NCBI GenBank assembly: GCA_007922225.1
Contig: ML680048.1
Coordinates: 41,592-105,591 of the forward strand
Length of the DNA stretch: 64,000 nucleotides
Source of the DNA: Emydura subglobosa
Lineage: Eukaryota > Chordata > Testudines > Chelidae
Direction: 5' to 3'
Of this stretch, positions 21,496 through 32,403 are shown one piece after another (position 1 is the stretch's first letter; each line of letters starts with the position of its first letter). Position numbers and translations under genes: made by a program. The notes under the pieces were generated by a model, which was not told where the DNA came from, did no database searches, and was given only the letters and a program-made list of their open reading frames with translations.

Positions 21496-23903
21496 ACGCA
21501 GATCTACGTTTGGCTGCTGCTCCCCGCGGCCCTTCTCCTGCCCCCTGGGTTTTGGTCTGGTGAGTGAGGATAGGATTGGGGCCCTCTGGGGTTTTGGGCT
21601 GAATAGAGGGTCTGCGAGATGTTGGCTTTCTGGATGGTATCTCAGAGACCCCTGGGGCTTTGGGGTGAATGAGGTATGTGTCTAGTGGCCCACAGGGGTG
21701 AACGGGGGGTTCTTAACATCTGGATCAGTGCAGAGCGGGAGAGGGGCTACATCCAGGGGTCTGCAGCTCTGCACATCTGGGATGTGGGGCTCACCAGGCT
21801 AGGGGGCGACAAAGCTGCTCCCGCTGGGGCGTCCCATGGGCACCTGAGCTGATCCCTCCCCTCCTCTCTGCCCGTGGTGCCAGGAGAGATCATCGGGGGC
21901 CAGGCCGCCAAGCCCCATTCTCGACCCTACATGGCCTTTCTCAACAGATAGACCTCCACAGGTCCAAAGATGTCCGGGGGCTTCCTGGTGTGGAAGGATT
22001 TTGTGCTGACAGGCGCCCACTATGCCGAGGAGTAAAAGCCTGTTTTTCTCTGCATCCTGGTGTCTCCCTGAACCCAGGACCCAGTTGTGCATGGACCCAG
22101 TTGTGCAGGGATCCAGCTGTGCAAAGCCCTCCTCATTTTACTGGTGTCCTGTGGGAAAGGCAAAGAGAAGCCCAAGGGCGTCAGAGCCAACATTGGGCCA
22201 TTCGTATTCTTGGTGTAAACACAATACAATGTAATTCATTCATTAGGGGCTGGTTGTGTGGTTATTTAGGGTTGTTTAGCACTGAGATCCGGGCCCTGCT
22301 CCATCGTTCCAGGCGCTGCCCAGATCCTGAGACTCAGCCCCAATCCCTGCAGCAGGCGCCCCTTGGCTGCGGGTCTTCCCCTAGGTCCCAGCCCCAGAAG
22401 AGCTGGGCAGAGGTCTGGAGTGGGGGAGCCAGGCACAGAAGCTGTCTGGATCTACCAGGAGGGTCCCCAGGGTGCAGGGAGCTGATCCCCAGCGGCCGGG
22501 AGGACACGGGGCAGCGAAGGTGCTCAGGGGAACAGCACAGGGGGCCGGGAGAGACACCGGCTGGGACCCCCATGCCACGGGGCAGGGGCTCTGTGCTGCA
22601 GCCAGCGCCACCTACAGGGAAAAGGCCCCTTATGCCCCATTTCCACCCTCGCAGGCAGCCGGTGCTTAGCCCCGGGGCCGGATGGCAGCCAGCATGTGTG
22701 CAGTGGGGTGAGGGTTTACAGGCTGGGAGCTGAGTCTGAGATCTCGGCCTGAGAGCCCTAGGCTGCCCCGTCCCCCCATATCACTGTCCCTGCGCCCCTC
22801 CCCCAGCTCCCCGCTCTGCTCCTAAGGCCCCACGTGTCGGTCTTGGCTCTCACAGCGAGATTACGGTGTTTCTGGGGGGCCACTACATTAGCGAACCGGA
22901 ACAGAGCCAACAGGTGATCAACGTGGATGTCAAGATCCCCCACCCGCAATATGATGAAGAAACTGATAACAACGACATCATGCTGCTGCAGATACCACCA
23001 AATCCCATCACCCCTCCCCCTGTGACCTCACACTGCTGCAGGTACCATCCAATCCCATCACTCCGCCCCCGGTGACCTCACACTGCTGCAGGTTCCACTC
23101 GCATCTCATCACCCCACCTCCAGTGACCTCCTCGCAATGTGTTTTCCTGGGCATGGGGTGTGTCTCTGTGTCCTTGAGTACCACCCTCGCTCTGATCGTC
23201 ATCGGTCTTATCATGTCTCAGCTGAAGAGGAAAGCGAAGCTGACCCGATGGGTGAAAACCATCCCCCTGCCCCGCGCCGACAAGACAGTACAGCCCGGGG
23301 CAAAATGCAGTGTCGCCGGCTGGGGCTGCACTAGCGCAGACGGTGAGGAGACCTCGGATACGCTGCAGGAGGTGGACATGGTGGTGATGCCGGAGGCTGC
23401 ATGTTGGAGTACTCCTCATGGGCCAGATGAGAACTATGACCCCTCCATGATGCTGTGTGCGGGGGACCCAGACGAGGGCAAAAACCCTTCCAAGGTGATT
23501 CTCCTCCTGGCTTCAAGCCCCCTTGACCAATTGTTGTGATTTATGAATTTGTCAGGGTCGCAGTCAGGCCGCAAAGCACAGATCGAAGGTCAGGTCTCCC
23601 CCTTGCGCTCGGTGCTGTACAAATGAATGGGAAAATAGCTGCTCTTTTGCAGGGAGGAGGCAGAGACCAGGCAGGCTGCAGGTAGTGTGAGAGGCAGAGA
23701 CTGGCAGCGCCACGACTGGATGTTGTTTATCTGTGTCCCTTTCCATTTCTCAGAGCGACTCTGGGGGCCCCCTGGTATGCGGGCGAAAGGCCCAGGGCAT
23801 CATCTCCTATGGATTTGATGATGGGATCCCCCCCGTGGTGTACACAAGAGTCTCCACCTTCATCCCCTGGATTGAAAAGAACATGAACAAGCTGCAGCCC
23901 TGA
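21496..23903 (+). pseudogene. Copy B: chymase-locus serine protease pseudogene, all five exons
   Basis: Exons 21496-21559, 21884-22031, 22856-22991, 23222-23494 and 23754-23903 have the same lengths (64, 148, 136, 273, 150) as intact copy D. Exon 2 starts [19 protein letters not shown], exon 3 ends NNDIMLLQ, exon 4 includes KCSVAGWG and [15 protein letters not shown], exon 5 ends [14 protein letters not shown]. Lesions: the start ATG is ACG (21496-21498); TAG at 21949-21951 in exon 2; Cys42 and Cys58 (chymotrypsin numbering) are Ser and Tyr, removing the disulfide next to catalytic His; the exon 3 donor GT is AT at 22992-22993; and Gly193 of the oxyanion hole is Ser (SDSGGPL). His, Asp and Ser codons remain. 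The lesions are few, so inactivation is recent relative to copy A. Confidence 0.93.
22992..23110 (+). repeat. Intron 3 minisatellite of copy B (50-bp units)
   Basis: Two units after the mutated donor, each starting GACCTCACACTGCTGCAG and followed by GTACCATCC and GTTCCACTC. Both units keep a GT after CAG, unlike the true donor, which is now AT. Confidence 0.85.
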
Positions 23904-25340
23904 GTCCCTCCGTGAATCACTGCAGGGGCTGGAGTTGTGCCGTGTCTGTCCTTTGGTGAGACCCAGCCGTGGGGCCTGATTTGCAGAGGGACTGAGCCCC
24001 CCTAGGCTGAGCCCCCCCAGCTATTGCTTTGCTCAGGCAGTGCCCAACCCATAAGCCTCAAGGCAGGCAGCCCAGGGGAGTTAGGAGCCGGGTTCAAGCC
24101 TGGCTACCGTCAGCTCCCTTAGAAATCCCAGCCCTCAGCCTGTCTCTTCGCTAGGCAAACAGCTGGTTTCTTTCCCCTGGGGTGACGGACAGAGTCCAGC
24201 GCTGGGGAAGATGCAGGGGTTGCAGCTCTCCCCTGTGTCAGCCGGTCAAGGGGATGTTCATGGGAGATCCTCGTCTGTCCCTGCCCTGCTAACTCGTGTG
24301 AAAACCCCATCCTCACTGGGCCTGTCTCGTGGGTTAGTCACCCTGGGGTGGCCACCTCCCACTACAAACACCCTGTCCCAGCGCCAGCCAGGCCAACGAG
24401 CATTCGCTCATGGGAAGAGAACTCCGCGAAGGCTGCACTGAGGACAGAACAATTGACGGCGCTGATCTTCTCCATCCCGCCTCGCCTTCCCCGCATTGCT
24501 GAGCGGCCTGGTGCATCTCGCGCGCTGCTTTGGAGTCAGAAATGAATAAAAATGAAGTTTAAAAAAAAAAAAGCGAGAATCCAGGAATGAGCGACCGACC
24601 TGAGCTGTGAATCCAGCGCAGCCGCTGCATCCGCCAGGCGTGGGGGGAATCGGCTCCCACAGACAAAGGCTGAGCTGGTGTGTAATGCTCTAGGCTGGGC
24701 CCTGGAAATGGGGAGCTGGGGAGTGGCAGCAGGGAATGAATCCGCTCAGGGCTGGAGGAGTCCCCAGGGTGAGCTGCAAAGGGAACCGCAAGGAGAAAAG
24801 CTGTCTGGGCAAGCAGCTGGTCGGATCCCAGAGGTTCAACTTCCGGGACAAAAGGGAACAGGTTGGGAACTGTTCTAGTGACGAATAATCGATCAGCCTC
24901 TTCCCATCCCCCCATCCTCCCCGTCTATCTATCTAGGGTTAGTTTCTCTCCTTATTTGGTGGAGTGGTGACGGGGGAACCTTAGGCAGAGTGTCCTGTGA
25001 TCTGATTTCCCCCCTCCCACACTCAGTGTGAATACCTGCAACCCTCCACCCGTGTTCCCACGGCATCCCTCTTGGTCCCCTTACGCCTTCTGCTCTTTCT
25101 CCCCCCCGGACATAGCGATACACAGTCACTGATCCCCCAAACAATCTCCGGCATCCATGCAGCATCTCCAGCCCATTCAGACACCAAACCACGTGGAAGA
25201 TGGAAAATTGTCTAGGGGCTTCGTCATCTTTCCTTCATTCGGCCTTCCCGGGCCACATTTCCTCGCACGTCATGGGCCTGTCACCAGCCCTTCATTCTGA
25301 GATGCGTGGCTGTCAGATTTTGATGGTCCTACCGGCTGGG
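23904..25340 (+). repeat. 3' flank of copy B, part of the duplicated unit
   Basis: Paralogous to the 3' flanks of A, C and D up to about 24890, with the poly(A) signal AATAAA at 24545-24550. After that, 24985-25290 matches 16690-17140 downstream of A, with sequence in between deleted relative to A. No gene. Confidence 0.75.
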
Positions 25341-25810
25341 TTCATAGAATCCTAGAAGATGAGGGTTGGCAGGGACCTCAGGAGGTATCTAGTCCAACCC
25401 CTGCTCAAAGCAGGACTAACCTCAGCTAAATCATCCCAGCCAGGGCTTTGTCAAGCCTCAGCTTAAAAACCTCTAAGGATGCAGATTCCACCACCTCCCT
25501 AGGTAACTCATTCCAGTGCTTCACCACCCTCCTAGGGAAAACGTTTTTCCTAATATCCAACCTAGACCTCCCCCACTGCAACTTGAGACCGTTGCTTCTT
25601 GTTCTGTCATCTACTACCACTGAGAACAGCCTAGCCCCATCCTCCCTGGAACCCCCTTTCAGGTAGTTAAAGGCTGCTATCAAATCCCCCTCGTTCTTCT
25701 TTTCTGCAGACTAAAAAAGCCCTGTTCCCTCAGCCTCTCCTCATAAGTCTTGTGCTCCAGCCCCCTCATCATTTTTGTTGCCCTCTGCTGGACTCTCTCT
25801 GACTTTCTGG
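25340..25810 (-). mobile_element. CR1 LINE 3' fragment
   Basis: On the minus strand: [20 protein letters not shown], then [20 protein letters not shown], preceded by the [15 protein letters not shown] region up to about 25800. The 3' tail is at 25340. It ends in a G run (25808-25824). Confidence 0.9.
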
Positions 25811-25849
25811 GGGGGGGGGGGGGGAAAAATAAACCCAAAACACCAAATG

Positions 25850-26889
25850 TGGCCGGGGTCGGTTGGGGGTAATGATTTGCCCATGGGGGAAGATGCCCTG
25901 GTCCCCAGAAATTTGTCTGGGAACAGCCAGGTGGGCTGGGACAAAAGAGGGGGGGGGATTCCAGATTGTTTGGATGTTAAGAAAGAGAGGTTACCTGCTG
26001 AGAAAGAGTTCATCTCCCAGGTTCTGTCTAAAGAGCAGACAGGGTGTGCCGCTTCCCTTATGCTAATTGAGGGGGTGCCAGTGATCTCAGATTTGGCCTT
26101 GGACTTAACTGAAACCCCGAAAGAGTCTGTTAGGTCTCAGGGAAAGGTCTCTGTACAGCAACCTCTAGCTGAAGGGGGAAGAGACGTTTCTGTGAAAAGT
26201 GGCTTGTTGCCTAAAACTGCTCCTGAGGAAATAAAACCTCCTGAGAGCCCTTGCAAGCAGTTTTCTGCGACCGAAGAGTGTGAAAGGAAGTGATTAAGTT
26301 GGCTCAGGATGAGTCACTGCCTGTGGCAAGCAACAGTTCACATGTTGAGAAACTTGGTTCAGTTTCTAAGGGCCAGAACTTTTCACAGCTGGATGGATTC
26401 ACTGACTGTGTTTTAGAAAGGGCCAGTTGGATATTTTGGAGAAGGCTTCAGGTGAAGTGAAAATTGTTTGGGAGCTTAACCAGCCCTGCAATCCAATGGC
26501 TGTGCTCGGTCATTACAGCAGGGAGACAAAGATGTTGGAACCTGAATGGCTCCAGGCTGGTGGCTCTGTAATGACCAGAGAGTGTCTCGGTTTCAAAGGA
26601 AGGATTGGGCAGCTATAGTTACACAGCAGGACAGATGTGGAATTGATCCCTTGGAAGAAGAGAGGGGGAAAGGCAAACTCTCACCTCTAAATGCTGTGGG
26701 TGTATGGTGCAGTCTCTTAGGGGACCCAGGTACATCTGGTGCTAGGTGGAGTCAGATTTGGCAGTGAGAAAACACCAGAACCCTGTGTGTGAAAAGCTAG
26801 TGAAAATGGTTGATGTCTCTTTAAAACCAAGCCCAGACTGGAATCAGATAACAGTTAAGACTTTGGAAACTCCTGAACTAGCTTGTGTG

Positions 26890-26921
<32 letters not shown>

Positions 26922-27163
26922 TGCGCGCGCGCGCGCGCGCGGGGGGGGCGAAATCAAATTACCTGTCTGACAGTGGGGAGGAGAATCTACCCCAAGCTGT
27001 TAGGAAGAAACTAACGGCAGACCTGAAGAGTTACCAGGATTGGCCCATGTGACTCTGGACTCCATTTTAGTTCTTGAAACATCCCACAAGACAGCATGGC
27101 CAGGGCCAGAGGGTATATAAGGCCAAGCCACAGAAACCATGTTGTCTTTCTTCCTGTCCATAG
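25850..27163 (+). mobile_element. Ty3/Gypsy LTR element fragment: gag-like region plus partial LTR
   Basis: The plus-strand open frame from about 25900 to 26290 ([10 protein letters not shown] ... KEQTGCAASLMLIEG ... EGGRDVSVKSGLLPKTAPEE) is the inverted counterpart of the minus-strand frame 30344-30045 (KEEQTGCASPLVLIEG-like). Later parts continue as non-coding homology to 29150-28930. At about 27002 the internal sequence jumps into the middle of the LTR (GAAGAGTTACCAGGATTGGC region, with TATATAAGG near 27115). At about 27163 the LTR meets an LTR in the opposite orientation. Decayed; no enzymatic domain survives in this fragment. Confidence 0.75.
26883..26941 (+). repeat. (TG)n(CG)n alternating purine-pyrimidine microsatellite
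   Basis: About 60 bp of TG, TGCG and then CG repeats. The inverted element has a CA microsatellite at the homologous place (28964-28990). Confidence 0.95.
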
Positions 27164-27929
27164 TCACAAGGGCCAATCCTGGTAATTCTTCAGGTCTGCC
27201 TTTAATTTCTTCCTGGGCCCCTTGCATCCGTGAGTGTCTTAATGGCCATTAAGCAGGCTATTGTCCTGATCCCATCCTATCTGGGGTGTTGCCCAGGCAG
27301 CACAATTTGAAATACAGATACATCAAATACATCTATAATTTCCATTTCACATATTACACATGAACATAAGTATCATCATCTCACTTAGCACATTACAACC
27401 TTCCTAACAGTACCAGACACGGCCTATCTCCATGAATTATTATGATTATGACACACTGGTGTTAACCAATATGACAAATGCTCTCCCCCCATCTACTCAG
27501 CATGACACCCCCAACACGAGACTGGTGTAGAAAGGAATAATCGGAGCTCCTGAATACACCTCAAGGCCCCCCTCATTCAGCTTTCAACATACTTCAAGGG
27601 TCTTACAAAGTATCAGGCACATGGCACATTTTTGCAATTCTTGCATTAACAACAAATTAACTACGAGACTTAACAATGACAAATGTTAACAGCAAAATCA
27701 TGTTTAGCTAAAACAGGCTTTTCTTTGTAAGGTTCACTATGGAGGTAACAACGTTATTCAATTTTTTACAAACATTTGTAAGGGTTCAGATAGCTCAATA
27801 CTGGGTTCTTGGTGCATAATCTATGCTCCTCTTATGTGATCTTGCCAGCTTTCTTTGAACTGTGACACATGCTCTCCCACTGGTTGTTCTGTCACCTCTG
27901 CATTACCCTCCAGGAATCACAAATCAGAT

Positions 27930-28510
27930 TCAGGGGTCCCCAGACCTGCCTCCCATAAAGCAACTCAAAAGGAGCAAACACTGTAGGCTTTTGGGGTACA
28001 CCTCTGTACGCATACAGCAGATAAGGTAATAGGACACCCCAGTTATTCTGGTGTCTGTCCACATACATTTCAGCATGGCCTTCAATGTCCCATTAAATCT
28101 CTCTACCCAACCATTGGTCTCTGTATGGTAAGGGGTAGCTTTCAGATGACGTATTTCACACCTTTCCCATAGCTGCTCACAAACAACTGACGTACAATTG
28201 GCACCAGGGCCTGACAAGGTTCCCTTCGGAAACTGCACCCGGCTAAAAATACTAAACAGAGCTGAGGCCACTATCTCAGCCTTAACATCAGATAAAGCCA
28301 CAGCCTCAGGGTATCTGGTGGCAAAATCCACCCACCCCGGAATATACTCCTTCCGCTTTCTGGAAGGGTTAGGGAGTGACCCCCAGTATCCACAGACACT
28401 CTGGCAAACAGCCCCACAAGAATGGGCAATGGCTGCAGGGATACCTTCCTAGGACCCTTCAAACTCCTGTGCTCCTGACACAAATCACAGCTTGTGCAAT
28501 AACCCCGCAC
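27930..28510 (-). pseudogene. Ty3/Gypsy integrase remnant
   Basis: Within the element above. The minus strand reads the HHCC-type zinc region (RGYCTSCDLCQEHRSL), a frameshift near 28330, then the rve core with FATRYPEAVALS and ATPYHTETNGWVERFNG, which contains the conserved N-G-x-x-E-R-x-N pattern. Related to vertebrate Gypsy elements by these motifs. It degrades after about 28030. Confidence 0.85.
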
Positions 28511-28963
28511 TGTGTCAGACAGGTAAGGCCAATAAAAGTTTTATTTCAGCCTGTCACACAGTTCTCCTATGCCCAGCTGTCCTGCAAAGGGATCATTGTG
28601 AGGCAACTTCAACAGCTCAGTTTCACATCCCTCAGGCACTATAAGTTGATGGCAGTTTTTTCCAGGAGGCTGCTTTTCCCTGGAGGGAATTCTCTGTACA
28701 GCAAGCCCTCATGCATGAAAAATCTGCCTGCTCCCCCTGCTGGGGCTAGGCTTTGGACCCCCATTCTGGCCCCCTCCAAAGAAACATCTCCTCTGCGAGC
28801 CCTAACAAATTCATTCTGAATTTCACTCAAATTCAGAGCCGTCCCAGGCACATCCAACCCGCCTGCAGCTGGCCACCCCGGAGATGAGTTATCTGTGCTA
28901 ACAGTCATGCGTGGATTCTCCTCCCCCTGCCGGCCAGGTAATTTGCATTACCCCCCCCCACAC

Positions 28964-28990
28964 ACACACACACACAAAGACACACACACT
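28964..28990. repeat. (CA)n microsatellite inside the Gypsy element
   Basis: CA repeats with one AAAGA interruption, inverted counterpart of the TG/CG tract at 26883-26941. Confidence 0.9.
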
Positions 28991-29240
28991 AGCTAATTCA
29001 CAAGTTTCCTAAGTGTTAACAGTTATCTGACTCCAGTCTGGGCTTGGTTTTAAAGAGACATCAACCATTTCCACTAGCCTTTCACACACAGCGTTCTGGT
29101 GTTTTTTCACTGCCAAATCTGACTCCACCTAGCACCAGATGTACCTGGGTCCCCTAAGAGACTGCACCATACACCCACAGCATTTAGAGGTGAGAGTCTG
29201 CCTGCCCCTCCCCCCTTCTTCCAAGAGAACCATTTCACAT

Positions 29241-29640
29241 NNNNNNNNNNNNNNNNNNNNNNNNNNNNNNNNNNNNNNNNNNNNNNNNNNNNNNNNNNNN
29301 NNNNNNNNNNNNNNNNNNNNNNNNNNNNNNNNNNNNNNNNNNNNNNNNNNNNNNNNNNNNNNNNNNNNNNNNNNNNNNNNNNNNNNNNNNNNNNNNNNNN
29401 NNNNNNNNNNNNNNNNNNNNNNNNNNNNNNNNNNNNNNNNNNNNNNNNNNNNNNNNNNNNNNNNNNNNNNNNNNNNNNNNNNNNNNNNNNNNNNNNNNNN
29501 NNNNNNNNNNNNNNNNNNNNNNNNNNNNNNNNNNNNNNNNNNNNNNNNNNNNNNNNNNNNNNNNNNNNNNNNNNNNNNNNNNNNNNNNNNNNNNNNNNNN
29601 NNNNNNNNNNNNNNNNNNNNNNNNNNNNNNNNNNNNNNNN
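29241..29640. other. Assembly gap, 400 N, probably with no missing sequence
   Basis: Exactly 400 N. The left flank ends ...CATTTCACAT and the right flank starts TCACATCTGTCC. The homologous place in the plus-strand copy (reverse complement of 26610-26670) reads straight through as ...CAATTCCACATCTGTCC, so the flanks appear to overlap by about six bases. Confidence 0.85.
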
Positions 29641-31224
29641 TCACATCTGTCCTGCTGTGTAACTATAGCTGCCCAATCCTTCCTTTGAAACCGAGACACT
29701 CTCTGGTCATTACAGAGCCATCAGCCTGGAGCCATTCAGGTTCCAACATCTTTGTCTCCCCGCTGTAATGATCAAACACAGCCACTTTTTTACAGGCTGG
29801 TTAAGGTTTTTAATAATTTTCACCCCATCTGGAACCTTTTCCAGGGTATCCAAATTGGACCTTTCTAAAAAAAGTCAGTGGATCCATTCACCTGTGGAAA
29901 GCTCTGGCCGTTAGAAACTGAACCAAGTCTCTTAACATGTGAACTGTTGCTTGCCACAGGCAGTGACTCATCCCGACCTCAGAATCACTTCGCTTTCACA
30001 CCCTTCGGTTGCAGAAAACTGCTTGCAAAAACTACCAGGAGGTTTTATTCCTCAGGAGCAGTTTTCGGCAACAAACCACCTTCCACAGAAACGTCTCTTC
30101 CCTCTTCAGCTAGAGGTTGCTTTAAAGAGACATTTCCCTGAGCCCTCACAGATTCTTTCTGGGTTTCAGTTAAGTCCAAGACCAAATCCGAGATCACTAG
30201 CAAACCCTCAATTAGCACAAGCGGAGAGGCACACCCTGTCTGCTCTTCAGACAGAAGATTGGATATAAACCCTTTCTCAGCAGAGAAACTGATATTCTCA
30301 AAATCCCAATTGTTTGACATTTCTCCTTTTTTGTCCCAGCCCACGTGGCTCTCCGGACAAACCTTTGGAGACCGTGGTAGCTTCCCTTATGGGCAAGTCA
30401 TTACGCCCAACAGACACAGGTTTAGGAACCTTTCCTTCCTGCGTCTTCAACTCTTCCCTAGCAGATAAACTGCTAGTCTTAACACTCAAACAATTTGAGA
30501 ATTCCTCCCCTTTGTCACAGCCCACATGGCTGCTTGCAGACAAGCTCTGGGAGACAGTTTTGATTTCAGCAGAAAAACTGCTTTTCTGATCGTACAAGCT
30601 GCCATCTTCCACAATCCCCAGCTAGAGACATTCTCTTCCTTGTCACAGCCTACCTGGCTAAATACAGACAACTGCTCACATTCATGCACCTCCCTCCCCT
30701 TCACACCTTTCCCCATTGCTTACTGGTAACACAGGAGACTTACATCCATGCTCCCTCTGGGACTGGGGGACATTAACCTGGTTATATATATTTACCACAT
30801 CAGCATTAAACATAGCAACATCGCTACAAACTGGAGAGGTTTTTTCCAATCACTGTTAAGAGAAGCTCGGCTTCCAGAAGGATGCAGTTTCTGCATTTCC
30901 AGGATCTGGAGTTGGATTTTTCCTGCTTCTATCTGTTTTTGATACACCTCCATTTCTCTTTGATGAGCTTTTTTTTCCAGTTCATTTGTACTTTGGATTT
31001 TGGAGATTCTTGTCTTATCTTCTAATCTCAGCCCTCTGAGTTCCTCCTCATGCTGCAGACCCTGTCTTTCTCTCTCTCACGGCTTGCAGCTTGATCGCTT
31101 TGTCTGATTGTGAATCACTCATCCTGACTAACTTTAGTCTTGAACACTCTCAATATCAAATTTCAAAATTTGGAATAGCACGAGGTTCTGATCCAAAACC
31201 CAAATGTTCTTGTTCTGTGGATCC

Positions 31225-32403
31225 TGTTATGACTACACCACTGTGACCCATCCGTGCCCAGGGCAGCTGCTTGAAAATGCCAAGGTCAGGGCAGGTTGCA
31301 AACAGAGAGCAGATTATCCCAGCACTGGTGGGTGACACTGAAGCCAGACTTCCCAACCAGCCACAAACTGCGCTTCTGAATCCCCACAGAAGCCAGTCCA
31401 CAAATGCACACAGCCCCTTTACTGCATTTCAGCTCCAGGCTCCCAAGTCAGAACTAGGTCCAGTAAACAGATCAGTTATTTAAACTCTATTCTCTTTGCT
31501 AAAAAGGTTCCCTCTGACCCCAAAGGGTCAGCCACAGCACCAGATCAATATACGTTTGGATCTTACCCAGAATCCCACGCTGCCAGCCAATCCTTTAGTA
31601 ACTAAAACTAAAGGTTTGTTGTAAAAAGAAAGAAAGAAACCATAAGAGAAATGGTAAAGGATTAGAGCAAATCAGATACGTACAAAGATTGTAAGTCCAT
31701 ATACATCAGGTTTCTAGAAGAATTGTGGAGTTGCAGCTTGTATGGTTCCTCTGAGATACATCCAGTACCTGGATGGGCCTCAGTCCTTTGTCCAAAGCTT
31801 CAGTTACAGGTGACTGGATTCAGAGGTAGATAGGTCTTTGAAGCTGAGTCCTGACTGAAAGACTGGTGACCGATGACAAAATGGATTCCCCAGGCCTCTG
31901 CCTTATATACCCTCTGGCCCTGGCCATGCGGTTTGTAGAGTTTTACAGGAACCAAAATGGAGTCCAGAGTCAACATGGGCATGTCCTAGTGCCTCATCAC
32001 ATACCTCTCTGGTTTCTCCCCCTGAGCCTCTTGCACCTGCGGATGTCTTAACGGGCCATTAAGCAGGCTATTGTCCTGCCGCCATCCGGTATGAGTCGTT
32101 ACCCAGACAGCAATATTAGAAATACAGATACACCAAATATATCCATAACTTCCATTACACGTATTACACATGGACATAAACGTTGTCATCTGTCTTAGCA
32201 CATTACAGCCTTTCTAACAGTGCCTGACATGGCCTGTCCCACGTGAATGAATCTGATTTTGACACACTGATGTCAAACAACACAAAAAATGCTCTCCCCT
32301 CCATCTACCCAGTGTCACACCCCCAACGCAAGACTGGTGTAGAAGGAAGTAATCAGAGCTCCTGAATACCCCTCAAGACCCCCCTTATTCAGACAGCGTG
32401 ACA
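31225..32403 (-). repeat. 5' LTR of the Gypsy element
   Basis: About 1.18 kb. On the minus strand it starts TGTCACGCTGTCTGAAT, has TATATAAGG at about 31903-31911, and ends GTCATAACA. Other copies or parts: 27002-27163 (+), 27163-27595 (-), 39408-40546 (+, solo), 41084-41700 (-, partial), about 61090-61565 (+, partial). Confidence 0.8.

Larger units (their letters stand above)
27163..32403 (-). mobile_element. Ty3/Gypsy LTR retrotransposon, internally deleted
   Basis: On the minus strand, the 5' LTR runs from 32403 (starts TGTCACGCTG) to about 31225 (ends GTCATAACA). A leader of about 100 bp precedes a gag-like ATG at 31122-31120 (MSDSQSDKAIKLQA, then a coiled-coil-like Glu/Lys/Gln-rich stretch). 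Gag-like sequence continues to about 28930. The frame then jumps to the region just before integrase (FFMHEGLLYREFPPG near 28690): protease, reverse transcriptase and RNase H are missing. Integrase follows: zinc-binding CTSCDLCQEH at about 28490 and the core MDFATRYPEAVALSD...GANCTS...PYHTETNGWVERFNG at 28331-28080. The 3' LTR is partial (about 27595-27163). Frameshifts and missing enzymes show it is dead. Catalytic integrase positions are only partly recognisable. Confidence 0.85.

Noticed and set aside
29129..29768. Long open frames across 29.1-29.8 kb on both strands
   Set aside because: They consist mainly of the 400 N; the real sequence there is decayed Gypsy DNA.
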